Source: Dehalococcoidia bacterium (GTDB lineage Bacteria; Chloroflexota; Dehalococcoidia; GIF9; UBA5629). Taken from it: a DNA stretch of 64,000 bases. A model generated the notes under the pieces. That model had not been told where the DNA came from and did no database searches. It saw nothing but the letters and a program-made list of their open reading frames with translations. Of the stretch, positions 26,138-34,390 are shown piece after piece. The translations under genes and the position numbers were made by a program. The stretch spans positions 992,001 through 1,056,000 of the forward strand of contig JBAZEK010000001.1 of NCBI GenBank assembly GCA_041653995.1. Direction: 5' to 3'. How positions within the stretch are numbered: the first letter of the stretch is position 1; each line of letters starts with the position of its first letter.

Positions 26138-27379
26138 ATGAACTCAGTGCTTGAAGATATCAGGGTTTTGGACCTGACTGACGAAAAAGGCTCTCTCTGC
26201 GGACGTATACTCGCCGAGATGGGAGCCGATGTTATAAAAGTTGAAAAACCGGGAGGTGATGCCTCCCGCAGGATAGGCCCCTTTTATCAGGATAAACCTG
26301 ATCCGGAGAAGAGTCTGACCTGGTTTGCATACAATTTGAACAAACGGGGTATAACTCTTGACATCGCTTCAAACAATGGATGGCCGATCTTCCTCAAGTT
26401 AGTTAAAAAGGCGGACATTGTCATCGAGTCCTTCCCTGTCGGCTATATGCAACAAATAGGCCTCGATTACGTCGTGCTTAAAGCAATGAATCCCCGGATC
26501 ATCATGACCTCCATCACTCCTTTCGGTCAGACGGGCCCCTACAAGGATTTCATTGCCTCGGACATCGTCGTTCAGGCCATGAGCGGGTATCTGCATCTTT
26601 GCGGGGACCCCGACCTGCCTCCCATGCGTATCAGTATTCCCCAGGCGTACCTTCATGCCGGCGGCGAAGCTGCTACGGCAACCATGGTTGCCCTCTATCA
26701 CAGGGAAAACAGCGGCGAAGGACAGTATGTGGATGTTTCGGCGCAACAGAGCATGGTCAGGAATACCGTAAACGCCGTTCCACTATGGCTGACCTACGGT
26801 GAGATACTGGAGCGGTCAGGAGCATTCAGAGTCGGTCTTGGTAAAAACTTGCGCGCGCGGCAGACATGGGCCTGCAAGGACGGATTTGTAAACTTCCTCT
26901 TTGTCGCGGGAATACTGGCGTCGGTGGCCGGATCGTCGGGATTAGCGGAGTGGCTGCAGGAAGAGGGTATTCCAACCGATTATGAAAACAGGTTAAAAGA
27001 TTTCGATATATCCAAATTCACGCAGGAAGAGTGGGAGGAGATGGAGGCCCCGGTGGCCAGGCTCTTTTTGAAACATACAAAACAGGAGCTGTTTGACGAG
27101 GGTAATAAAAGAAGGGTCAGCATCTGCCCGGTCCATTCACCGCAAGAGTTAGTGGCTTATCCCCAGCTGGAAGCCAGGGGATTCTGGACGGAAGTGCGGC
27201 ACGAGGAGCTGGACGCTTCAATCAAATATCCCGGAAGCTGTATCAGGTTCACAGAAACGCCCAACCCCGGGCTGCGCAGAGCGCCCCTGGTCGGCGAGCA
27301 CAATCTGCAGATATATCGTGACGAGCTTGGATTATCCGCCGCAGAGATCTCCCGTCTGCAGAAGCTGAATGTCATTTAA
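26138..27379 (+). CDS. Class III (CaiB/BaiF) CoA-transferase, non-catalytic-type subunit A1
   Basis: The 413-residue protein has the CaiB/BaiF fold, with IRVLDLTDEKGSLCGRILAE at the N-terminus, ADVIKVEKPGGD, and GEGQYVDVSAQQSM near residue 195. Active members carry an Asp in the motif P-x-x-D-L-x-A-G near position 170, which forms the enzyme-bound anhydride. Here the segment reads IPQAYLHAG, with Tyr171 in that place. The partner encoded 13 bases downstream keeps the Asp. A heterodimer with one active subunit is therefore likely, as in the two-subunit benzylsuccinate CoA-transferases. The paralogue at 33146 has Pro171 at the same place. Substrate is unknown. Confidence 0.87.
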   Translation: MNSVLEDIRVLDLTDEKGSLCGRILAEMGADVIKVEKPGGDASRRIGPFYQDKPDPEKSLTWFAYNLNKRGITLDIASNNGWPIFLKLVKKADIVIESFPVGYMQQIGLDYVVLKAMNPRIIMTSITPFGQTGPYKDFIASDIVVQAMSGYLHLCGDPDLPPMRISIPQAYLHAGGEAATATMVALYHRENSGEGQYVDVSAQQSMVRNTVNAVPLWLTYGEILERSGAFRVGLGKNLRARQTWACKDGFVNFLFVAGILASVAGSSGLAEWLQEEGIPTDYENRLKDFDISKFTQEEWEEMEAPVARLFLKHTKQELFDEGNKRRVSICPVHSPQELVAYPQLEARGFWTEVRHEELDASIKYPGSCIRFTETPNPGLRRAPLVGEHNLQIYRDELGLSAAEISRLQKLNVI

Positions 27380-27391
27380 ATGTGAAGTGTT

Positions 27392-28597
27392 ATGAGCAAA
27401 CTACCATTGGAAGGCATCAAGGTCCTGGATTTCACCTGGGTCATAGCAGGCCCGCTTATAACGAAATGCCTGGCCGATTACGGGGCAACCGTTGTCAGGG
27501 TCGAGTCCATGGCGCGTCCCTGTTTTCTGAGGGTATCAGGCCCCTTCAAGGACCGCGCCGTCGGGCCGGACAATACCACCTACTTCGCTTACTTTAATCC
27601 CAATAAATACAGCGCCTCTTTGAACCTGAAAAAGCCGGTGGGGCTGCGGACGGCCAGAAAACTGGCGGATTGGGCGGACATCATAGTAGAGAATTATGTG
27701 CCGGGAAAACTGGCGAAGCTTGGCCTTGATTACGAGAGCGTAAAAAAAACAAATCCCGATATTATAATGCTCAGCACCTCGGGACAGGGTCAGACGGGGC
27801 CCATGGCCGCGATCCCCATGACGGGAATGATACTGGTGGCCCTGACGGGATTCATGTTCTACAGCGGATGGCCGGGACAAGACAGCACGCAGCCGTTCGG
27901 GCCCGTGAACGATTTTGTCACACCTTCATTCGCCCTCCCTGCTATCCTGGCTGCTCTACGTCACAGGAAATTAACCGGCCGGGGGCAGTCCATTGATCTG
28001 TCACAACTGGAAGCGGGAATCCAATTTCTGGCGCCCGGCATCCTGGATTACACGGCTAACAAAAGGCAAACAGGAAACGTCGGCAATTCTTCTCCGGAGG
28101 CGGCTCCGCATGGTGTCTATCCCTGCGCCGAAAATAGATGGTGCGCCATAGCCGTTTTTTCCGACAATGAATGGAAGGCGTTCTGTACAGCCATGGGTCA
28201 TCCTGAGACAGCGGACAGCCCTATGTTCAGCACTTTTGCATACAGGAAAAGAAACGAGAATGAATTGAATGAAATGGTTGGCCAATGGACCATCAAACAT
28301 AGTCCTGAGCACCTAATGCATACGCTTCAGGGCTCGGGCGTACAGGCAGGGGTGGTTCAGAATTCCAGGGATGTCTGCCAGGACCCGCAGCTCAAAGCGC
28401 GCAACCATTTCTGGAGCATGAAACATCCGGTGATCGGGGATTCTATCAGTTTTGGGGAGCCTGCCATATTATCGGAAACTCCCGCCCAACCACTCAGGCC
28501 CGCCCCATGCCTGGGCGAACATACAGAATTTATAGCTACCGAATTCCTGAATATGTCCGAGCAAGAGCTTGTTGAGTTGTTATCAGATGAAAGCTGA
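27392..28597 (+). CDS. Class III (CaiB/BaiF) CoA-transferase, catalytic-type subunit B1
   Basis: This 401-residue CaiB/BaiF protein is co-transcribed with subunit A1. It opens with LEGIKVLDFTWVIAGPLITK. The catalytic Asp is present as Asp174 in GPVNDFVTP, and GRGQSIDLSQLEAG follows. It should carry out CoA transfer between acyl-CoA donors and a carboxylic acid, probably as a complex with A1. It is clearly paralogous to the protein at 34391 and only distantly similar to A1, so the A and B lineages split before the cassette was duplicated. Confidence 0.88.
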   Translation: MSKLPLEGIKVLDFTWVIAGPLITKCLADYGATVVRVESMARPCFLRVSGPFKDRAVGPDNTTYFAYFNPNKYSASLNLKKPVGLRTARKLADWADIIVENYVPGKLAKLGLDYESVKKTNPDIIMLSTSGQGQTGPMAAIPMTGMILVALTGFMFYSGWPGQDSTQPFGPVNDFVTPSFALPAILAALRHRKLTGRGQSIDLSQLEAGIQFLAPGILDYTANKRQTGNVGNSSPEAAPHGVYPCAENRWCAIAVFSDNEWKAFCTAMGHPETADSPMFSTFAYRKRNENELNEMVGQWTIKHSPEHLMHTLQGSGVQAGVVQNSRDVCQDPQLKARNHFWSMKHPVIGDSISFGEPAILSETPAQPLRPAPCLGEHTEFIATEFLNMSEQELVELLSDES

Positions 28598-28662
28598 TAT
28601 TTAAAGCTCCAGCGGATAAATAGATAATTACGATTAAGTACGCCGTGAAAGCGAGGAATGGG

Positions 28663-30042
28663 ATGGATGCAAGTTATACATTAGCTGACAATATCGCCGG
28701 TATTACCTTTAAGGACATTCCATCGGAAGTCGTGGACATAACCAAGAAATGCATACTGGACACGTTCGGCTGCATCCTGGCAGGCTCGGGTTTATCGCAG
28801 GATAGCCTGAATGTGATCGACCTTTTCATGGAAGCAGGAGGCAATGAAGAGTCCACAGTCATAGGATTTAATAAAAAGCTGCCTTCCTGGTCGGCCGCTT
28901 TCGCCAACGGTGTGCTGGCACATGCCCTGGACTACGACGATATAGTCGATGAAGCCGGGGTCCATCCTACCCTGTGCACCGTCCCGGCTGCTTTCGCCCT
29001 GGCCGAAAAGAGGGGCGGTGTGAGCGGCAAAGAGTTCATCGCCTCCGTCGCCCTGGGGAACGATCTGATATGCAGGCTGGGATCCGCCATCAAAAGGAAG
29101 CAGGATGGTTTAGTGCTGGGCTTCCGGCCCGCTCCCGTGCTCGGCGTTTTCGGAGCCGCGGCAGCGGCAGGCAAAATACTGCAACTCGACCGGGACCGGA
29201 TTGTGGATGCCCTGGGCATCGCTTTTCACCAGGCCGCCGCAGGCACATTTGAGGTATTCCTAAGCCCCGGAGATCCTAAAATAAGGGAACTATACGGGGG
29301 CAGCATCGGGATGCAGGCCGCCCTGGCAGCGCTGATGGCACAGAGGGGAGTTACGGGGATAAAAACGAGCTTCGAAGGTCCCGCAGGACTCTTCAACTTA
29401 TATTTCCAGGGAAAATATGACAATGATTATCTGATAGGCGATTTAGGCAAGAGGTATGACGGTGTAAACGTGGGCTTAAAGGCCTGGTCGGCCAATAGAA
29501 TCATGCATAATCACGTCCAGGCTGCCCTTGAACTGACGCGCGAGCATGATATCAATCCCGCGGACATCGAGCAGATCACGCTTTATGTTACGGAAATACA
29601 GAAAAGATACGCCGGAGAAGAGAGGAAAAAACCAGCGACCGGCACGGAAGCAAGGATCAGCCTGCCATTTTGTGTCGGCGCCGCCATCGCCAATAAAGGA
29701 CTCCGCCTCAAGAGCTTCGCATCAGAAGGACTGACCGATAAAGTTGCATTGATGCTGGCTCAAAAAATAATGGCCGAGGATATCAGCTATGGTGAGGTCA
29801 AGTCCTTCTTCGCACCGGGCAAGGTATCCATCAAACTTAAATCGGCGGCTGTTTACACCCGTCAGATCGACCACCCGTTTGGTCATCCGCTCAATCCGAT
29901 GCGGCTGGAGGACGTTATAAATAAATTTATGGATTGCGCCACGTATTCAAAATCTCCGGAGCAGGCGGCACATATTTTGAAGACTCTCAATGAGCTGGAG
30001 ACCGTCAAGGATGTGAGGGAAATCACGGGATCATTCCAGTAA
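28663..30042 (+). CDS. MmgE/PrpD family protein
   Basis: The 459-residue protein belongs to the 2-methylcitrate dehydratase/cis-aconitate decarboxylase superfamily. It shows SWSAAFANGVLAHALDYDD (about residues 74-92), the highly conserved HALDYDD segment, and HPTLCTVPAAFALAE (about 99-113), with HNHVQAALEL near residue 282. I place the start at ATG 28663 with GAGG seven bases upstream. GTG 28645 would add six residues. It follows the CoA-transferase pair by 65 bases, suggesting action on a di- or tricarboxylic acid before or after CoA activation. Dehydration and decarboxylation are both possible for this family. Confidence 0.85.
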   Translation: MDASYTLADNIAGITFKDIPSEVVDITKKCILDTFGCILAGSGLSQDSLNVIDLFMEAGGNEESTVIGFNKKLPSWSAAFANGVLAHALDYDDIVDEAGVHPTLCTVPAAFALAEKRGGVSGKEFIASVALGNDLICRLGSAIKRKQDGLVLGFRPAPVLGVFGAAAAAGKILQLDRDRIVDALGIAFHQAAAGTFEVFLSPGDPKIRELYGGSIGMQAALAALMAQRGVTGIKTSFEGPAGLFNLYFQGKYDNDYLIGDLGKRYDGVNVGLKAWSANRIMHNHVQAALELTREHDINPADIEQITLYVTEIQKRYAGEERKKPATGTEARISLPFCVGAAIANKGLRLKSFASEGLTDKVALMLAQKIMAEDISYGEVKSFFAPGKVSIKLKSAAVYTRQIDHPFGHPLNPMRLEDVINKFMDCATYSKSPEQAAHILKTLNELETVKDVREITGSFQ

Positions 30043-30083
30043 ACGAAATCTCAAATATAATCTGCGAACAGGGGGAGTTGTGT

Positions 30084-30611
30084 ATGGACACCATTGAATG
30101 CCTGCTGACACGCAGGAGCATCCGGAAATATACTGACAGGCCCGTGGATGATGCTGTGGTGAAACAATTGTTACAGGTGGCAATGGCGGCGCCTTCTTCA
30201 GCTAACGAACAACCGTGGCAGTTCGTGGTTATCAGAGACCGTAAGACGCTCGGTGAGGCATCTAAAATCCATACGTTCTCATATATGCTTGATCAGGCGG
30301 CCCTGGCTATACTGGTTTGCGAGGATCCGACCTTTGAATTCAACGCCGGACGGGGTCCGCTTGACTGCTCTGCCGCCATAATGAGCATCCTGCTGGCTGC
30401 CCATACCCTGGGGTTGGGAGCTGTCTGGGTAGGCATATTCCCGGTGCAGGAACGCATAGAAAAAACAAGAAGCTTGCTTGGTATACCGCCGCACGTTATT
30501 CCCATAGCATTCGTTTCCCTTGGATATGCTGATGAAAAACCTCATAGTGAGGACCGGTTCAAGGAGGAGAGGGTGCACTATGATCGCTGGACCGGCGGAG
30601 CAGCAGGCTGA
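30084..30611 (+). CDS. Nitroreductase-family flavoprotein
   Basis: The 175-residue FMN protein starts MDTIECLLTRRSIRKYTDRP, the standard family opening, and contains MAAPSSANEQPWQFVVI and HTLGLGAVWVGIFP. Members reduce nitro, quinone or enone compounds with NAD(P)H. GGGGGAG lies six bases before ATG 30084. It is the last plus-strand gene of cassette 1 and is convergent with the MFS transporter. A paralogue lies at 46081-46638. Its physiological substrate is unknown. An ene-reduction step in acid breakdown is conceivable. Confidence 0.88.
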   Translation: MDTIECLLTRRSIRKYTDRPVDDAVVKQLLQVAMAAPSSANEQPWQFVVIRDRKTLGEASKIHTFSYMLDQAALAILVCEDPTFEFNAGRGPLDCSAAIMSILLAAHTLGLGAVWVGIFPVQERIEKTRSLLGIPPHVIPIAFVSLGYADEKPHSEDRFKEERVHYDRWTGGAAG

Positions 30612-30638
30612 TGTTTGGTACGGATAAGACGTCGGTTG

Positions 30639-31928
30639 TTACACGGTTAAGAGGCTTTTTTTCATTTTCTTCATCGCAATTACGGCGATCATTGCCGTCG
30701 TGCTGGCCGCTGATGCAATAATAAAAGCGATCGTATAGCTGTCGGTAACATCGAATATCTGTCCGCCCAGCCAGGAACCCACGGCGGCTCCGACTCGTGA
30801 AGCAAGCAACATTAATCCCACCAGCGCCGACACTGCCCTGAGGCCGAATCGCTCACTGACCAGCAACGTTAGCAAAGGAATTTCTCCCCCGAAGGCAAAG
30901 CTGAATAGCGCAGCAAAAACATACAGCATCCACAGCTCACCGGAAAAAATTAACCAGACCAGGCTGGCAGTTTGTATCGCCATACACAGGATCATGGCAT
31001 TCATATTACCGATTCTGTCCGATCCGCTTCCAACCAGGATGCGGCCGAAGATGCCGCCGATGCCTATAACGGACATGACCGTTGCAGCCGTCAGCGGGGA
31101 TATCCCGATGTCAGTAGCGTAGTTCACCAGATGCAAAAAGATCATTTGCGTACAGACACCAACAAGAACCGCGGTGCCGACAAGTAACCAGAGGGGCAGG
31201 GTTCGACAGGCGTTCCCTAATGTCATACCGCCGTCGAATGCCGGGTGATATGATTTCTGTCCCTGGCTGCCCGTATCCACCGGTTCGGATTTCACAGCGC
31301 CGTAAGGTAAGCATCCTATGTCTTTCGGATCGCGCCGTAAAAACAGGGCGGTAGCACTAAAAATAATCAGGGCCGTGATCCCCACAATCAAATAAGAGCT
31401 CGACCAGCCTACGGCGCGGATAAAATACTCGGTTAACGGCGGCATGATAAGAATGCCGAAACCGACGCCTGCCGAGACAATACCTAACGCGAGTCCACGT
31501 TTCTTGTAGAACCAGCGGGCGGTGATGCCGCTGCTGATGGCAAATACCCCGCCGGTACCTATGCCGAAAATAAAGCCATATGCAATATACAGCTGTACCA
31601 GGTCGGTTATCCGGCTGCTCAGTATCAGGCCCAGGCCGATCAGGGTGCCGCAGATCAAGGCTATTTTAGCCGGGCCAAACCTGTCCGCCAGCCATCCAGC
31701 GGGTATGGCGAATAAACCTCCGCAGATCATTGATAAAGCGTATACGCCGGAAAGGGAAGCGCGGGTCCAACCGAAATCCGCAACCAGGGGCTTAAAAAAG
31801 ATTCCGAAACTATACTGTATGCCGTTTTGCAGCGCTTGCTGCAGGAAGCAAACAATAACAATGACCCAACCATAAAAAAGAGGTGGCCGTGCGCCGGGGA
31901 AATTTTGAGAACAATCACTTGATTTCAA
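30639..31928 (-). CDS. Major facilitator transporter, monocarboxylate/oxalate-formate-antiporter-like
   Basis: The 429-residue protein has twelve hydrophobic helices. The N-terminal segment FYGWVIVIVCFLQQALQNGI and the loop 2-3 motif GWLADRFGPAK resemble the OFA/MCT branch of the superfamily, as does ARWFYKKRGLALGIVSAGVG near residue 135. Such proteins carry organic acid anions. It sits between the two CoA-transferase cassettes and faces cassette 1, so it could supply or exchange the acid handled there. Substrate assignment beyond small organic acids is not justified. Confidence 0.85.
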   Translation of the reverse strand: MKSSDCSQNFPGARPPLFYGWVIVIVCFLQQALQNGIQYSFGIFFKPLVADFGWTRASLSGVYALSMICGGLFAIPAGWLADRFGPAKIALICGTLIGLGLILSSRITDLVQLYIAYGFIFGIGTGGVFAISSGITARWFYKKRGLALGIVSAGVGFGILIMPPLTEYFIRAVGWSSSYLIVGITALIIFSATALFLRRDPKDIGCLPYGAVKSEPVDTGSQGQKSYHPAFDGGMTLGNACRTLPLWLLVGTAVLVGVCTQMIFLHLVNYATDIGISPLTAATVMSVIGIGGIFGRILVGSGSDRIGNMNAMILCMAIQTASLVWLIFSGELWMLYVFAALFSFAFGGEIPLLTLLVSERFGLRAVSALVGLMLLASRVGAAVGSWLGGQIFDVTDSYTIAFIIASAASTTAMIAVIAMKKMKKSLLTV

Positions 31929-31973
31929 TGCGGGAAACTCTCTTCCTGCACAGCAGCAGCTGCGCAGGCATGA

Positions 31974-32903
31974 TCACCATTGATGCACCCATTTCCTGAT
32001 CTCTGTTTGGATGGCGATCTCCTTTTTTTCGACGCCTTCCAGAGGATTGATAACGTCCTTCAAAAATTCAGAAAAAGCCTGGATAGATTCGAACCAGGCC
32101 CAAACTCCTATATCGTAAGTGCCTGTATATAACAAAACCTGCCTGGCTTCAGCCATATCACATAAATAATCAGCTATACGGTCTACTGCGCCGTTGGCCA
32201 CTTTTAAAGCTATTACAGCCGCTATTGTTTTGCTCATGCGGAAGTTTGGGAAAGCCTGTATACGAATAATATTATTGTCCAACAGGTCGTTTATCCTGCA
32301 TCTGATGGTGGGAGCGCTGATGTTGAGACTTTTGGCCAGCACGGTGCTTTTTTGACGCGCATCTTTCTCTAATAATTCAATAATCATCATATCGATGTCA
32401 TCAACCGGTTTATTAGCCCGTTTGACAGGATTAGCAGCACCGTTCATTTTAATGAACGCATACTTCCTGTATTCAGTGCAAATCATAGTGTCGGTATCGA
32501 GCACGCCCTCCATCGGATAAAGCACTGTATTTAAAAACCTGGAATAAGATTCTACGGATTCGAACCAGCACAGGCAGACGATATTAAAATAGCCGGCAGT
32601 CAATACTATAAAACCCACTTCTTTCTGACTCGCCAGCAAATCAGCTGCCCGGGCAATGACCTTGCTTTCCACTTTGAGCAAAATAGATACTGTTATTGAT
32701 GTTTTTACACGATTTATCTGAACCGCCTGTATACGTATGATATCGTCTTTTATTAACCTGTTTACCCTTCGACGGATAGTTGGAGCGCATATATTGAGCT
32801 GTTTGGACATTTCCATACTGCTCATATGAGCGTCTATCGCCAGCGCGTCCACTATCTTCTTATCCATTTGATCTAATTGATACATAATCGATATTAATAC
32901 CAT
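31974..32903 (-). CDS. Double-length Lrp/AsnC-family transcriptional regulator (copy 2)
   Basis: The 309-residue protein is a paralogue of 25024-25953 and aligns over its whole length without gaps in the visible motifs. The first helix-turn-helix is EMSKQLNICAPTIRRRVNRL and the second VLAKSLNISAPTIRCRINDL. Each half ends in a RAM-type domain (for example YDIGVWAWFESIQAFSEFL in the second). It is divergent from the second CoA-transferase pair. The conservation of length and tandem form in both copies shows the fusion is old and functional, not an assembly artefact. Confidence 0.82.
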   Translation of the reverse strand: MVLISIMYQLDQMDKKIVDALAIDAHMSSMEMSKQLNICAPTIRRRVNRLIKDDIIRIQAVQINRVKTSITVSILLKVESKVIARAADLLASQKEVGFIVLTAGYFNIVCLCWFESVESYSRFLNTVLYPMEGVLDTDTMICTEYRKYAFIKMNGAANPVKRANKPVDDIDMMIIELLEKDARQKSTVLAKSLNISAPTIRCRINDLLDNNIIRIQAFPNFRMSKTIAAVIALKVANGAVDRIADYLCDMAEARQVLLYTGTYDIGVWAWFESIQAFSEFLKDVINPLEGVEKKEIAIQTEIRKWVHQW

Positions 32904-32928
32904 ATATAACTAAGTATTGTAAATAAAA

Positions 32929-32957
32929 TGATCAATAGTTATATTTAACTGATCAAT
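32929..32957. promoter_or_regulatory. Putative operator of the double-Lrp regulator (copy 2)
   Basis: Two direct copies of TGATCAAT (32929-32936 and 32950-32957), 21 bases or two helical turns apart, lie 26 bases before the regulator start and ahead of the cassette 2 promoter. The single TGATCAAT of cassette 1 is at nearly the same distance (25 bases). Confidence 0.45.
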
Positions 32958-32991
32958 ATGATAAAAATATTTAATGAAGATAAACATATCA

Positions 32992-33019
32992 TTGACATGC
33001 GTGAAATTAATGATAACAT
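32992..33019 (+). promoter_or_regulatory. Promoter of CoA-transferase cassette 2
   Basis: TTGACA (32992-32997), a 16-base spacer starting TGCG, and TAACAT (33014-33019). It is aligned with the cassette 1 promoter in spacing and in the CATTGAC-TGCG core. The leader to ATG 33146 is about 120 bases and holds no recognised element. Confidence 0.55.
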
Positions 33020-33145
33020 GCATGCGTACAGAGTTGGAGACAGGGCCGGAGGCATCGACCCGTATTCAATGAACCTCCAGGTTAACAATAGAAAATATAA
33101 CAGCAGTCTCCCATTTAAATTGATTTCATATAGAGAAGGGACCTG

Positions 33146-34390
33146 ATGAAAACGCTGCTTGATGGCATACGCGTATTGGATCTGACCGACGAAAACGGTT
33201 TTCTCTGCGGACGGATGCTTGCCGAGCTGGGGGCTGATGTTATAAAGGTTGAGAGGCCGGGGGGTGACACCTCCCGCAACATCGGCCCCTTTTATCATGA
33301 CATACCTGACCCCGAGAGAAGCCTGACCTGGTTTGCTTATAACCTGAATAAGAGAGGTATCACCCTCGATATTAAGACCGGGAAGGGAAGAGAGCTTTTC
33401 AAACAGCTTGTTAAAAGGTCCGATATCATAGTTGAATCCCATCCCGTCGGATACATGAAAGAGATCGGTTTAGACTATCCCGAGCTTAAGAAAGCCAACC
33501 AGCGCATTATCATGGCGTCCATCACGCCTTTCGGGCAAACCGGGCCCTACAATAAATTCGCAGGTTCAGACATTATCGTCCAGGCGATGAGCGGATATTT
33601 ATATATCTGCGGCGATCCTGACCGTCCTCCTTTGCGTGTTAGTTTACCGCAATCGCCTTTGTTCGCAGGCGGTGAAGCGGCCGTTGCCGCTTTAATTGCC
33701 CTGTATCACAGGGACATCTCAGGCGAAGGTCAGTATGTCGATGTATCGGCGCAGCAGAGCATGGTCAAGAACACGGTAAACGCAAACTCTCTGTGGTTCA
33801 CTTATGGAATGGTCTTGGAAAGGTCAGGCGCATATAGAGTGGGGTTGGGCAGCGGCACACGTGCGCGCCAAACATGGCCGTGCAAAGACGGGCTCGTAAA
33901 TTTCGTAATATTCGGGGGCGCGCCGGGAGCGGTAATGAATAAAATACTCGCTCAATGGCTAAAAGAAGAAGGCCTGTCCACTAAACAGAGAGAGGAAATG
34001 GATTGGGATAACTTTGACGTAACCAAATTTACGCAGGAAGAGTGGGAACAGCTCGAAGCCCCGGTAGCCGAGTTTTTTTTACGATATACCAAACAGGAAT
34101 TATTCAAGGAAGCCCTGAAAAGGCACATGCCTATCTGTCCGGTATTGAATCCGGCGGATGTGGCGGATTTTTTTCAGCTCAAGGCAAGAGATTTCTGGGT
34201 GGATGTGGAACATCCGGAACTCGGCTGTGTGATCAAGTATCCTGCCGGTTGCATGAGGTTTGCGGCAATGCCTGCACTTAAAATTCGTAGGGCGCCGTTA
34301 ATCGGCGAGCACAATCTGGAGGTCTTTCACGGTGAGCTCGGCCTATCTCCGGAGAAAATCGACGAATTTAAATTGAACAAAATTATTTGA
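33146..34390 (+). CDS. Class III (CaiB/BaiF) CoA-transferase, non-catalytic-type subunit A2
   Basis: The 414-residue protein is the paralogue of A1 (26138-27379), sharing long blocks such as SLTWFAYNLNKRGITLDI and GEGQYVDVSAQQSM. The catalytic Asp position reads LPQSPLFAG, with Pro171, so this subunit should be inactive alone, like A1 but with a different replacement. The start ATG 33146 has AGAAGGGA upstream. Its stop is directly followed by the start of subunit B2. A structural or acyl-binding role in a heterodimer is the likely explanation. Confidence 0.87.
   Translation: MKTLLDGIRVLDLTDENGFLCGRMLAELGADVIKVERPGGDTSRNIGPFYHDIPDPERSLTWFAYNLNKRGITLDIKTGKGRELFKQLVKRSDIIVESHPVGYMKEIGLDYPELKKANQRIIMASITPFGQTGPYNKFAGSDIIVQAMSGYLYICGDPDRPPLRVSLPQSPLFAGGEAAVAALIALYHRDISGEGQYVDVSAQQSMVKNTVNANSLWFTYGMVLERSGAYRVGLGSGTRARQTWPCKDGLVNFVIFGGAPGAVMNKILAQWLKEEGLSTKQREEMDWDNFDVTKFTQEEWEQLEAPVAEFFLRYTKQELFKEALKRHMPICPVLNPADVADFFQLKARDFWVDVEHPELGCVIKYPAGCMRFAAMPALKIRRAPLIGEHNLEVFHGELGLSPEKIDEFKLNKII

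Noticed and set aside
32945..33442. Minus-strand open frame over the start of transferase A2
   Set aside because: It overlaps a well-supported gene and its promoter, has no recognisable domain, and the plus-strand protein has a paralogue.
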